Shown: one piece after another, positions 12,451 to 20,797 of the stretch
How the letters are laid out: every line of letters begins with the position of its first letter
How positions within the stretch are numbered: position 1 is the first letter of the stretch
DNA from: Borrelia turicatae 91E135
Lineage (GTDB): Bacteria > Spirochaetota > Spirochaetia > Borreliales > Borreliaceae
Direction of reading: 5' to 3'
NCBI RefSeq assembly: GCF_000012085.2
Contig: NC_008710.1
Location: 620,001-684,000, forward strand
DNA: 64,000 nt
Translations under genes and position numbers: made by a program
The notes under the pieces: generated by a model
Seen by the model: the letters and a program-made list of their open reading frames with translations, nothing else
Told to the model about the DNA's origin: nothing
Database searches by the model: none

Positions 12451-13200
12451 GTGTCTAATTTGTTTCAAATTTTCTTTTTGTTATTGTCATTTATTTTGAT
12501 TTTTAGTCCCTTTATTTTAAGTATGTTTTTCATATTTTTTGTTTTTTTTATAATCACCAGTATTTTAGGTGGGTTTAGGACGTACACAACAAGAGATTAC
12601 TTTTATTCTAAGTCAAGGGAACTTGAATTTTATAAGTTATCTTGTTTATTGATGGCCAAATTGATTTCTATTTTGGGGTCAATGACTGGCGAGCAATTAA
12701 ATTATATTAATTTTATAATTAATTCTTTAAATTTATCCGAAAAACATAAGACGGAACTTTATAATGTATTTCATTTTTCTGTTACTCAAAATAGAAATGC
12801 AGACAAAATATTATATACGCTGAAGCTTGGGTACTTTCAGCATAGAGATCTTTTTGTTTGGCTTGTCTCAGTTCTTAAAGAGATTAATAATTTAGCTAGA
12901 TATGGAAACTTGGAAGGGGATAAATTTATTCGTTATGTTAGTGCATTTCTTGAGATCGATTTTGAAAATCATGATGCTTACAAAAATATTAATATAGAGA
13001 TTGTTAATCCTTATGAAGTATTGGGTTTAAGATATAATGCTAGTGATGATGACATAAAGAAGGCTTATAAAAAATTGGTTATACAATACCATCCAGATAG
13101 ATTTGCAAGTGAACCTATTAAACAAAGAGAGGCGAATGAAAAATTTATTAAGATTCAAGATGCTTATGAAAAGATCTGCAAAGAGAGAAATTTAAAATAG
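12451..13200 (+). CDS. DjlA-like membrane co-chaperone with C-terminal J domain
   Basis: A 249-residue protein laid out like DjlA. It has a hydrophobic N terminus (about residues 3-45), a helical TerB-like middle region (about 50-165) and a C-terminal J domain (about 188-249) holding the HPD tripeptide at 214-216. J domains stimulate the DnaK ATPase, so this is probably a membrane-tethered partner of DnaK. The GTG start has only weak ribosome-binding sequence. It follows glyA by 26 bases and converges on p66, with a strong hairpin between them. Confidence 0.8.
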   Translation: MSNLFQIFFLLLSFILIFSPFILSMFFIFFVFFIITSILGGFRTYTTRDYFYSKSRELEFYKLSCLLMAKLISILGSMTGEQLNYINFIINSLNLSEKHKTELYNVFHFSVTQNRNADKILYTLKLGYFQHRDLFVWLVSVLKEINNLARYGNLEGDKFIRYVSAFLEIDFENHDAYKNINIEIVNPYEVLGLRYNASDDDIKKAYKKLVIQYHPDRFASEPIKQREANEKFIKIQDAYEKICKERNLK

Positions 13201-13258
13201 CTAGCTTATTAAGTTTTATTTGATTAATAGGATTTTATTATTTGAAATAGATTTGATA

Positions 13259-13296
13259 AATCGTTTAAAGAGTAGAAATCTATCCTTTAAACGATT
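13259..13296. terminator. Bidirectional hairpin between the DjlA-like gene and p66
   Basis: An inverted repeat with 12-base arms, AATCGTTTAAAG at 13259-13270 and CTTTAAACGATT at 13285-13296, continues inside as TAGA/TCTA. It is followed on the plus strand by GTTTTTGTTT. Sited between two convergent genes, it should end both transcripts. Confidence 0.85.
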
Positions 13297-13304
13297 GTTT
13301 TTGT

Positions 13305-15098
13305 TTATTCGTTAAAAGCCACTGCAAATTGTAAGAAAACACTTCCCATTTGGTCTTTTGTTGCGAAAAGATTGTTTGAATCCCATCCAAGTGATATTTT
13401 GGTCAATTTGATTAAATTGTCTAATTCTACTCCAGCTTTTAGATATATGCTTTTATCTGAACCTTTAAATGAGCCTAAAATATGGGTACCTACATATGGG
13501 ATTATATGTGTTGTTGGTGATATGGATTCTACAGGTATTGCGTAATCGATGTATAAAGCACCCCCAATCTTAGTCGCTTCAGTAAATGCAACTGTTTGAG
13601 TTTGAGTTTGAGTATTAGTCTTTGGTGTAAGAATAGTTATTATATCATTTGATTGAGGTTGTTCTTTTAGTAGATCATAAATTCCAAGTGAAGCTATCCA
13701 TCCAAGACCAGGAATAATTCCTTTTGTGTTGTCTTCGTAAGTTGAAATTTCGGCATTAAAAGTTTGGAATGATTTTGCAGCGATATCCTGTATTATTTTG
13801 TTTGAAGATGTAGGTTTATATAGGTTTTTTCCATAGGTAATTCCAAGTCCAATTCCTGATTTTTTGTTTTGTGTTCCAAATATTCTTGTATTATAGGAAT
13901 TATCACCGCTAATTGACCATGATTCTTGTTCACCGTCATCTGTATTCCAAGCTAAACCGATACCTGTTCCTACAGAAAATGCAAAATTGGTACTTCTTTT
14001 GTTATCAAATTTAAGTTTGTTTTCTGTTGGATTAAATTGGTCTTTGTCGTCTGTATTTGCCTTTCTGGAGATGTGTCCAAGTATAGAAAAATCGCTGGCA
14101 AATGGATCTATTCCTACATCAGAGCCGGTTTGTATTAAGAGATAGGTATTTTTGTCATTGATTTTTGTAAGACCAAGCTTGTACGTAAATCCAATAGAGG
14201 CCATTATAGATGCGTTTGATAAAGTTGGACTGACAAGATCTGAGCCTACAACAGATTTGTCTTTAAGTCCGTATGTTATTGATGAATGATTAAATGTTGA
14301 GTTTCCGATTGCTCCTGAGAGTCCAAAGTGTAATTCAAATGGAATTTCTGCAATGACATCTGAGCTGTATTGTGCTAGTTCATTTTTCATTGGTGTCCAT
14401 TTCACTTTTGTTCCGTAAAGTATACCTTGATATGTATTGTTGTAAGGAGTTTCGTCTTTTTTCTTTTTATCTTCTTCGGAATCGTTAGCATTTTTTTTGT
14501 AGTTTCTGTTCCCTGTTCCTGTTGCCCCAATTGCAAGCACAAGTTCTAATTGTGGAAAAGTGTATCCAAACTGAAGTGTTCCTATTGTTTTTGCTGTACT
14601 TCTTGCAAGGATTGTTCTTCTTGTAGCGCAATCATCGCTTGGAAAACCGTAATATTCGCTTTGAATACTAGTCATTGGTGCGAAACTAAATAATGATTCT
14701 TGGTTAAAATCAAAATCAGTCATTGATTCTATTTTGAGGTAAAAGTCATATATGTTGATTTGTGTTGTAATGCTTCCTACATCGAGTTTGAGTATGGCAT
14801 CCTTTTTGCCCTTAGCTTTTAACACGAGGTCCTCTACTTTGATGTAAGCTGAGAAAGGATCATGCTTTCCTATTTCGTTATGTGTTTCATATGGTACAAA
14901 TTTAATTCCTAGCTGGCTTTTATTTTCCAAACCAGGAATGGACTCATCCATGTCAAATCTAAATTCGCTACTATTTTCGAATGTTAGTTTAGGACTCCAT
15001 GGGTTTGACTTAGATATATCTTTATCTGTATCATCGGCAAAAACTGTAACAGTGGTTAATATAAAGATAAAGATACATAATAATATTGTTTTATTCAC
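13305..15098 (-). CDS. p66: P66 outer-membrane porin / surface protein
   Basis: A 597-residue exported protein. An N-terminal signal peptide of about 21 residues ends at VFA, followed by DDTDKD. The remainder is rich in alternating polar/hydrophobic beta-strand segments and ends in an aromatic strand (VFLQFAVAFNE), as expected for an outer-membrane beta barrel. In Lyme Borrelia P66 is a large-channel porin that also binds integrins; whether this version binds integrin cannot be read from the sequence. Start is GTG after AAAGGAGATATAAAA. A TQTQTQ run near residue 497 is encoded by a hexanucleotide repeat. Position next to lctP matches BB0603. Confidence 0.93.
   Translation of the reverse strand: MNKTILLCIFIFILTTVTVFADDTDKDISKSNPWSPKLTFENSSEFRFDMDESIPGLENKSQLGIKFVPYETHNEIGKHDPFSAYIKVEDLVLKAKGKKDAILKLDVGSITTQINIYDFYLKIESMTDFDFNQESLFSFAPMTSIQSEYYGFPSDDCATRRTILARSTAKTIGTLQFGYTFPQLELVLAIGATGTGNRNYKKNANDSEEDKKKKDETPYNNTYQGILYGTKVKWTPMKNELAQYSSDVIAEIPFELHFGLSGAIGNSTFNHSSITYGLKDKSVVGSDLVSPTLSNASIMASIGFTYKLGLTKINDKNTYLLIQTGSDVGIDPFASDFSILGHISRKANTDDKDQFNPTENKLKFDNKRSTNFAFSVGTGIGLAWNTDDGEQESWSISGDNSYNTRIFGTQNKKSGIGLGITYGKNLYKPTSSNKIIQDIAAKSFQTFNAEISTYEDNTKGIIPGLGWIASLGIYDLLKEQPQSNDIITILTPKTNTQTQTQTVAFTEATKIGGALYIDYAIPVESISPTTHIIPYVGTHILGSFKGSDKSIYLKAGVELDNLIKLTKISLGWDSNNLFATKDQMGSVFLQFAVAFNE
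13594..13611. repeat. Hexanucleotide repeat (GTTTGA x3) inside p66
   Basis: Three tandem copies of a six-base unit on the plus strand encode alternating Thr-Gln in P66. Gain or loss of a unit would keep the reading frame and change the length of what may be a loop. Confidence 0.7.
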
Positions 15099-15176
15099 TT
15101 TTATATCTCCTTTGTTGTGAAATTTGGGGCTTCGTTAGAAGTTTTAAATAACATGCATTTTTGTCTTTGGGTATTA

Positions 15177-15205
15177 ATGATATTAATTCTTAGATAAAAA
15201 TTCAA
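15177..15205 (-). promoter_or_regulatory. Promoter for p66
   Basis: Read on the minus strand: TTGAAT at 15205-15200 and TATCAT at 15182-15177 with 17 bases between, about 80 bases upstream of the p66 GTG start. It lies just downstream of the lctP terminator. Confidence 0.5.
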
Positions 15206-15228
15206 GTATTTTTATAGTTATTATTTTT

Positions 15229-15265
15229 AAATAAGACTAACAAAGTTATTATGTTAGTCTTATTT
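15229..15265 (-). terminator. Terminator downstream of lctP
   Basis: A 14-base perfect inverted repeat (AAATAAGACTAACA at 15229-15242, its complement at 15252-15265) with a 9-base loop sits 33 bases past the lctP stop. It separates lctP from the p66 promoter. Confidence 0.85.
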
Positions 15266-15297
15266 ATTAAACATTTAAATTTATCATTTATTTATAT

Positions 15298-16800
15298 TTA
15301 TAATAAGAAGTAAACCAAAATGCCCGATATAAAAATATAGCCAAGAGCGTATACTATGGTTTTTGATAGTAATTTTCCTTCTTGTCCAATGAGACCTGCT
15401 GTTGTTGTTGCTATTGTAATATTTTGAGGTGAGATCATTTTGCCCCCTGTTGCTCCTGTTGTGTTTGCGGCTGAAAGCCAGTAAGGATTAACATCAATAT
15501 TTGCTGCGATTTGTGTTTGCAATGGTCCAAATAAAACATTTGAAACGGTATCGCTTCCTGTAAGGAAAGTGCCCAGAGCCCCAATTAATGGGCTAAATAA
15601 TGGGTATAATGTGCCTGTTAATGTTGATATGCCATCCGCAAGGTCTTTTATCATGCCGCTATGTGTCATTAATCTTGATATTGATACTATGCAGATAATT
15701 ACAAAAGAAGATAATGCCATTTTTTTTATTGTAAGTACGAATGTTTTTAATTGTTCAATTATAGGGACCCCTCTGATTGAGTAAGATACTACTGTTGCAA
15801 GAATAATTAATGGTCCTGGTGAGGTTAGCCATTTAAATTGTAGTGGATTTGCTCCTGGATAAATTGAAAGAGTGGTTTTAAAGTTTGATAGATATTTATT
15901 TATTCCATAGAAAAGTGGTGAGACAATTATTATGAGTGAAACTATTAAAATATAGGGCAAACATGCAAGGAATCCTTGCATTGCTGATACTTTTATATTG
16001 TTATTAATTGTATCTTTGTTTGCAAAAAGCTTTGCATAAATTATTGTTATTGCCATTGCGGGTATGCTTCCAAGTATTGCTGGAAGTTCTGGGCCTAAGG
16101 TTTTTGAAACATAAACTTGAGATATTGCTATTGATGCTCCTGAGAGGAGTGTGAGGATAAACATTCCTCCCTTAAGACCTTTAATTCCGCCTCCTACAAG
16201 CATAACTAGTACAAATGGTATAATAAGAGTTGGCAGGATGAGTTGTAAAGAGACATCATATGATAACATATTAACATCTAATCCTGTTGCTTGGGAGAGA
16301 GATATTATAGGGATTCCTACTGAACCATAGGCAGTTGAGGATGTATCCATGATTAGACATATAAGACAGGCAAAGAATGGTTCAAATCCCATTGCCATTA
16401 GTATTGATACGGGAATGGCTACTGCGGTTCCGTATCCTGCAACTCCTTCTAAGAAGTTACCAAATCCCCATACTACAAGCAAAACTATTATTCGTTTATC
16501 AGAGGATACGTTTGATAACATGGCTTTTATAATTTTCATATCATTTTGACTTTCAGCCATTTTATATGTGAAAATAGCAGCTATAATTACAATAACTATT
16601 GGCCATATTCCCATTATTGTTCCCTCAAATATTGCAAGACTTGTATTGATTATTCCTAAATTCTTATCAAATAAGGTTATTGCAATGGTAACTATTAAGC
16701 ATATTGGTATCACATAATATGCTGGTTTTTTTATTATCCCAAGTCCAATGATTATAAGTGTTATTGGTACCAGGGCTTTAATGAAATCATAAAAATTCAT
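15298..16800 (-). CDS. lctP: L-lactate permease
   Basis: Inner-membrane lactate transporter of the LctP family, about 500 residues with some 12-14 hydrophobic helices. Family-like segments include GFGNFLEGVAGYGTAVAIP and TGSDTVSNVLFGPLQ, and the conserved NTTGATGGKMISPQN near the C terminus. The frame stays open upstream to an ATG at 16833, but that codon has no ribosome-binding sequence. I chose the ATG at 16800 because AAGGAG lies upstream, although at a long spacing of about 13 bases. Divergent from dacA; ends at a strong hairpin. It corresponds to BB0604. Confidence 0.94.
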   Translation of the reverse strand: MNFYDFIKALVPITLIIIGLGIIKKPAYYVIPICLIVTIAITLFDKNLGIINTSLAIFEGTIMGIWPIVIVIIAAIFTYKMAESQNDMKIIKAMLSNVSSDKRIIVLLVVWGFGNFLEGVAGYGTAVAIPVSILMAMGFEPFFACLICLIMDTSSTAYGSVGIPIISLSQATGLDVNMLSYDVSLQLILPTLIIPFVLVMLVGGGIKGLKGGMFILTLLSGASIAISQVYVSKTLGPELPAILGSIPAMAITIIYAKLFANKDTINNNIKVSAMQGFLACLPYILIVSLIIIVSPLFYGINKYLSNFKTTLSIYPGANPLQFKWLTSPGPLIILATVVSYSIRGVPIIEQLKTFVLTIKKMALSSFVIICIVSISRLMTHSGMIKDLADGISTLTGTLYPLFSPLIGALGTFLTGSDTVSNVLFGPLQTQIAANIDVNPYWLSAANTTGATGGKMISPQNITIATTTAGLIGQEGKLLSKTIVYALGYIFISGILVYFLL

Positions 16801-16870
16801 AATAAGATGTGTGCTCCTTTTTAGATTTACCATTTAATTTTATAACAAATTCTTATGCAATAATATATGA

Positions 16871-16876
16871 TATAAT
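16871..16876 (+). promoter_or_regulatory. -10 element of dacA, very close to the start codon
   Basis: A perfect TATAAT at 16871-16876 ends 8 bases before the dacA ATG, and no ribosome-binding sequence lies between. Transcription would begin about at the start codon, giving a leaderless mRNA. The -35 is poor (TTCTTA at 16850-16855). Confidence 0.45.
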
Positions 16877-16884
16877 GTTACTTT

Positions 16885-17823
16885 ATGAAAATTATCCCTG
16901 TTATTCTAAACATTTTAATTTTATCAAGTGTATTTGGTGAACTTTTTTCAATTGATTTACTTGAAATCAAAAAAGTAACGGAAGATGCTAAGTCAGTTGT
17001 TTTAATTGATTATGATACCAAATGTATTCTTTATTCCAAAAATCCAGGTTTAGTTTTTCCACCAGCATCGCTTACTAAACTCGTCACTATTTATACTGCT
17101 TTAGTTGAGGCAAGGAAAAAAAATATAGATTTAAAGACCACTGTTCCTATTAGCAGTGCTGCATCTTATTATAATTTGCCTTTAGATTCTTCCTTGATGT
17201 TTTTAGAAGAGGGTCACAAAGTGAATTTTGAGGAATTGCTTAAGGGTCTTATAATTTCCTCAGGTAATGATGCCGCTATTGCAATTGCTGAATTTATAGT
17301 TGGGAAAAATTTAAGTGATTTTGTTGATTTAATGAATATTAATGTTTTAAACTTGGGACTTATAAATATGAGTTTTGTTGATACATCGGGTTATAGCAGT
17401 GATAATAAGATTACGGCGTTAGAAATGGCATTGTTTGCAAGAACCTATATAGAAGAATTTGAATTTATACTTGATATACATTCTCTTAAAGATTTTATTT
17501 ATCCAAGGTCTGAAAATTTGGGTAATACTTCTTCTTTAAAGATGTTAAATTTCAAACAAAAGAATAAAAATGTTTTAATATTTAATTATCCTTATGCTGA
17601 TGGATTAAAGACTGGTTATATTAAAACATCTGGTTTAAATTTAGTTGCTACAGCCAAAAAAGATGATATAAGATTAATAGCAGTTGTCTTGGGAGTTAAT
17701 AAGGGAGTTGACAATGTTGGAGAGAGGAAGCGTGCCTTAATTGCACAAAAATTATTTGAATATGGATTTGGTAACTATGCTCAATTTTCTTTCATTGGTA
17801 AAATTAAAAGAAAAGATCTATAA
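16885..17823 (+). CDS. dacA: D-alanyl-D-alanine carboxypeptidase, C-terminally truncated
   Basis: A low-molecular-mass penicillin-binding protein (peptidase S11) that trims the terminal D-Ala from peptidoglycan stem peptides outside the inner membrane. After a signal peptide (about residues 1-18) the three active-site motifs are present: SLTK (in PPASLTKL), SGN (in ISSGNDAAI) and KTG (in GLKTGYIKTSG). At 312 residues it is short for the family, usually about 380-400. The reading frame stops just where the PBP5 C-terminal domain should begin, and a frameshifted remnant of that domain follows (see next entry). The catalytic domain looks intact, so the enzyme may work but without its C-terminal domain and anchor. 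Confidence 0.9.
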   Translation: MKIIPVILNILILSSVFGELFSIDLLEIKKVTEDAKSVVLIDYDTKCILYSKNPGLVFPPASLTKLVTIYTALVEARKKNIDLKTTVPISSAASYYNLPLDSSLMFLEEGHKVNFEELLKGLIISSGNDAAIAIAEFIVGKNLSDFVDLMNINVLNLGLINMSFVDTSGYSSDNKITALEMALFARTYIEEFEFILDIHSLKDFIYPRSENLGNTSSLKMLNFKQKNKNVLIFNYPYADGLKTGYIKTSGLNLVATAKKDDIRLIAVVLGVNKGVDNVGERKRALIAQKLFEYGFGNYAQFSFIGKIKRKDL

Positions 17824-18060
17824 TGAGGTATGTTCGGTATTTTTTTAAAAAAGAGTTTTTGAATATGTCTTTTGAAAGAGATACACTTTGATAAGTTAGG
17901 TTTGGTATAGAGGCGTTAGTTGCTTCACTTAGAAATGATGAAGTAGTGGGAAAATTGATTTTTGTATATTTTAAGCTAGAGGTGCTAAACTTGTTTATTT
18001 AGTTACGCTTGAGAATTAGAAATTTTGATAGTATTTATAGGTGTTTTATAAAAGTTTTTT
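17821..18060 (+). pseudogene. Decayed PBP5 C-terminal domain of dacA
   Basis: Past the dacA stop (TAA TGA), frame 0 continues with another stop, then KEIHFDKLGLV. A shift into a second frame at about 17900 then gives ALVASLRNDEVVGKLIF and FKLEVLNLFI before a stop. This fits the end of PBP5-type proteins, where a segment like APLxKxQVVGxIxF leads into the membrane anchor. The match is by eye. It indicates a formerly longer dacA broken by at least two stops and one frameshift. Confidence 0.6.
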
Positions 18061-18078
18061 AAGAGAGTAATTGGTTTT

Positions 18079-18570
18079 ATGTTAAATCATTTTAATTTTA
18101 AATTGAAAAGAGATGTTACAATAATAGTGCCAGGTGAAGCTTTTGTTTCAAATGATAGAGTTATTTCTACAATACTTGGTTCTTGTGTGTCTGTTGTGCT
18201 TTATGATGGGGTTCGTAGGCTTATAGGAGTGAATCATTATGTGCTAGTGAAATCTGATTCAGTGGTGGATGTTTTACAGAAAGGTAGATATGGAGTTTAT
18301 GCTATTCCTATGTTAATTGATGCTATGATAGAGAATGGTGCATCAAAAAGTAATCTTAAGGCTAAACTTTTTGGAGGTGCTAATTTTATGGCCAAAGGGA
18401 CAATAAGAGTTGGTGTTGAGAATTCAGAGTTTGCCGTTAATTCGTTAACCAAATATGGTATTCCAGTTGTAGCACAAGATTTTGATCAGTCTAAATCCAG
18501 AAAGATTTTTGTTTTTCCTGAAAATTTTAAGGTTGTTGTGGAATATCCAGATGGTGCTAAGATTTTTTAA
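18079..18570 (+). CDS. cheD: Chemoreceptor glutamine deamidase CheD
   Basis: Deamidates glutamines in chemoreceptors and, in other bacteria, interacts with CheC/CheX phosphatases. The 163-residue protein has the catalytic cysteine in ILGSCVSVVLYD, the histidine in GVNHYVLVK and the GGANFM segment typical of CheD. Length is normal. The region before it is the dacA remnant and the region after it a probable helicase remnant, so it may now be a single-gene unit. The window carries two candidate substrate receptors at 2.4-7.1 kb. It matches BB0606. Confidence 0.93.
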   Translation: MLNHFNFKLKRDVTIIVPGEAFVSNDRVISTILGSCVSVVLYDGVRRLIGVNHYVLVKSDSVVDVLQKGRYGVYAIPMLIDAMIENGASKSNLKAKLFGGANFMAKGTIRVGVENSEFAVNSLTKYGIPVVAQDFDQSKSRKIFVFPENFKVVVEYPDGAKIF

Positions 18571-18579
18571 TCTTTACTT

Positions 18580-18720
18580 AAATTAATTTAGCAAATGATT
18601 TCATGAGTTTCAGTATGAGACTGTTATTGTTGTTGATAAGATTTTTTAACTGTTTCAAGTGTTAGGCGTAGAAAAGCCAGAGCTGTTAAGTGGTTTTCCT
18701 ATATAGAGTTAAAATTTTAA
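18580..18720 (+). pseudogene. Possible remnant of a UvrD/PcrA-family helicase C terminus
   Basis: Two short stretches in different frames resemble the end of a superfamily 1 helicase. EFQYETVIVVDKIF (from 18605) is like the GLEFxxVFIVG motif. KARAVKWFSYIELKF with a stop (18673-18720) is like the VTRAR...LSY motif and tail. The usual 50-60 residues between these motifs are missing. In B. burgdorferi a PcrA-type helicase gene (BB0607) lies between cheD and pepD, as I remember the map, and no such gene is present here. Similarity is weak and judged by eye. Confidence 0.42.
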
Positions 18721-18768
18721 GAGAATGTATGTTTTATATTAATTCTTAGTTTATTAGAGATTAATTTT

Positions 18769-18796
18769 TTGAGATATGTTATGGGTAGCATATAAT
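18769..18796 (+). promoter_or_regulatory. Promoter for pepD
   Basis: TTGAGA at 18769-18774 and TATAAT at 18791-18796 with 16 bases between, 50 bases before the pepD ATG. Follows the helicase remnant, so it would be the gene's own promoter. Confidence 0.5.
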
Positions 18797-18845
18797 CAAT
18801 ATATTTAATTATTAATTGTAAATTTGGTTTTATTAGGAGAGCAAG

Positions 18846-20267
18846 ATGGAAAATGTTGTAATTCGTTATTTTAGGGCAATATCTCAAATTCCTAGATGTT
18901 CACAAAATTTAAAGGGCATTAGTAATTTTATTAAAGAAGAAGCTAGAAAATTTGGATATTCTTTTAAGGAAGATAGTATTGGTAATATTGTAGTTGAGAT
19001 TAAGGCTAATGGCTGTAGCAATATGTTTCCTATTATTTTGCAAGCTCATACAGATATGGTTTGTGAAAAAAATGAATCTGTTGTGCATGATTTTGAAAAA
19101 GATCCTATTAACATCATTGAAGATAATGGATATTTTGTTGCATCAGGCACTACTCTTGGTGCTGATGATGGGATTGGGGTTGCTATGATGCTTGCCATTA
19201 TGAGTGAGTCTTCGACTTTTAAACATCCTGCCTTGGAACTTCTCTTTACTGTTGATGAAGAAATAGGGTTAATAGGTGCTATTGGACTTGATCCTAATTT
19301 ATGTAGTGGGAAGATGTTAATTAACCTTGATGGAGAAGAAGAGGGTTATTTTTTAGTTGGTTGTGCTGGTTCTCGACTTGTTCATATTAACTTTGAGCCA
19401 CAATATAGACAAAATAGAAAAAAAACAGGTATTGAAATTTTGTTTACAGGTCTTAAGGGAGGCCATTCTGGTGCTGATATTCATATTGATTTAGCAAATT
19501 CTTTGAAATTGATGTTTTTTGCTTTGAGTACACTTAGGGCAAATATGGAATTTGAAATTGGGTATATATCCGGTGGGGATAAGAGTAATGCAATTCCTAG
19601 AGAGGCAAAGGCATTAATATTAATTGAAGCTGAACATTATGTTTTATTAGAGAAAGAATTAAAATCGTTTAAGCGTCATATGCAAGAGATGTATACTTTT
19701 GATTCTGATTTTGAAATTATTTTAAGAAGAGTAAATTTTTCTGGTGATGTTTTGGATGATATGGATCAAGATAAGCTTTTAAATATGGGTATGGCATTTT
19801 TGCATGGAGTCCAAAAAGTTGAAAATTATGGTGAAAAACTTATTAGAACGTCTCTAAATTTTGCTAGTCTTTTAAAGGTTGGTAATGAGTATCAGTTTGT
19901 ATTTACAATAAGATCTTTGTTGGATATTGAGAAGGAATATGTTTTTAATCATTTAAAGGCTATTAGTAGTCTCTCAGGTGCTAATTTTAAAATAGTTTAT
20001 GATTATTCTTCTTGGAAGCCAGCTGAGAATAGTAAACTTTTAAACCATCTTAAGAATGTGTATAAAAATATGTATTTGGAAGAGGCTAAAACCGTAGTTA
20101 TTCATGCTGGTCTTGAGACTGGAATAATATCTGCAAAATTTGGAGGAATAGATTCAGTTACAATTGGACCTTGGATCAATGCTCCCCATACACCAAGAGA
20201 GCAGGTTGATATTGCTTCAACTATTAGAGTTTATAATTTTTTGAAGAAAAGTTTAGAGACTTTATAA
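18846..20267 (+). CDS. pepD: Aminoacyl-histidine dipeptidase (peptidase D, M20 family)
   Basis: Cytoplasmic metallodipeptidase that hydrolyses Xaa-His and other dipeptides, useful for an amino-acid auxotroph. The 473 residues show the M20 metal and catalytic motifs: LQAHTDMVCEK, GTTLGADDGIGVAM, the FTVDEEIGLIGA glutamate pair, GGHSGADI, and a C-terminal VIHAGLETGI. Length fits PepD. The ATG is preceded by AGGAGAGCAAG. Four tRNA genes follow on the same strand. Confidence 0.95.
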   Translation: MENVVIRYFRAISQIPRCSQNLKGISNFIKEEARKFGYSFKEDSIGNIVVEIKANGCSNMFPIILQAHTDMVCEKNESVVHDFEKDPINIIEDNGYFVASGTTLGADDGIGVAMMLAIMSESSTFKHPALELLFTVDEEIGLIGAIGLDPNLCSGKMLINLDGEEEGYFLVGCAGSRLVHINFEPQYRQNRKKTGIEILFTGLKGGHSGADIHIDLANSLKLMFFALSTLRANMEFEIGYISGGDKSNAIPREAKALILIEAEHYVLLEKELKSFKRHMQEMYTFDSDFEIILRRVNFSGDVLDDMDQDKLLNMGMAFLHGVQKVENYGEKLIRTSLNFASLLKVGNEYQFVFTIRSLLDIEKEYVFNHLKAISSLSGANFKIVYDYSSWKPAENSKLLNHLKNVYKNMYLEEAKTVVIHAGLETGIISAKFGGIDSVTIGPWINAPHTPREQVDIASTIRVYNFLKKSLETL

Positions 20268-20311
20268 AATTTTGTATTTTTATCTTGCTTGATTTTGAGT
20301 ATATATTTCAG

Positions 20312-20340
20312 TTGACTTACTATTTGAATATTTATAAAAT
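20312..20340 (+). promoter_or_regulatory. Promoter for the tRNA His-Arg-Leu-Gly cluster
   Basis: TTGACT at 20312-20317 and TAAAAT at 20335-20340 with 17 bases between (or TATAAA at 20333 with 15), about 27 bases before tRNA-His. Confidence 0.5.
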
Positions 20341-20367
20341 AAGTTTACATGTAATTGAGTATAAGTG

Positions 20368-20441
<74 letters not shown>

Positions 20442-20459
20442 TTTGATTTTGATTAAGCT

Positions 20460-20533
20460 GCACCCATAGCTCAATTGGATAGAGTAATGGACTTCGAATC
20501 CAAAGGTTGCAGGTTCGAATCCTGCTGGGTGTA
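20460..20533 (+). tRNA. tRNA-Arg (TCG)
   Basis: Acceptor GCACCCA pairs with TGGGTGT (last pair G-T). The anticodon loop carries TCG between TGGA and TCCA arms. The T loop is GTTCGAAT, and the discriminator is A. Second gene of the cluster, 18 bases after tRNA-His. Confidence 0.94.
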
Positions 20534-20590
20534 AAACGTTAGTTTTATACTTGAAAAAGCTTTTTAAGTTTTGTATACTACCTAAGGTAT

Positions 20591-20671
20591 GCAGGAGTGG
20601 TGGAACTGGCAGACACGCTAGACTTAGGATCTAGTGCCCTAGGCATGTGGGTTCGAGTCCCACCTTCTGCA
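20591..20671 (+). tRNA. tRNA-Leu (TAG)
   Basis: Acceptor GCAGGAG/CTTCTGC, anticodon TAG, and a long variable arm (TGCCCTAGGCA region) typical of leucine tRNAs; 81 bases. Discriminator A. Third gene of the cluster. Confidence 0.95.
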
Positions 20672-20677
20672 AGAAAT

Positions 20678-20749
20678 GCGAAAGTAACTCAGGGGTAGAG
20701 TGCCACCTTGCCAAGGTGGAAGTCGCGGGTTCAAATCCCGTCTTTCGCT
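20678..20749 (+). tRNA. tRNA-Gly (GCC)
   Basis: Acceptor GCGAAAG/CTTTCGC, anticodon GCC inside a CCACC/GGTGG stem, T loop GTTCAAAT, discriminator T. Only 6 bases separate it from tRNA-Leu, so the pair is surely cotranscribed. Confidence 0.95.
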
Positions 20750-20797
20750 TGAATTTAGCAATTATTAGTATTAATGCATTTTAATTAGAGGAATAGT

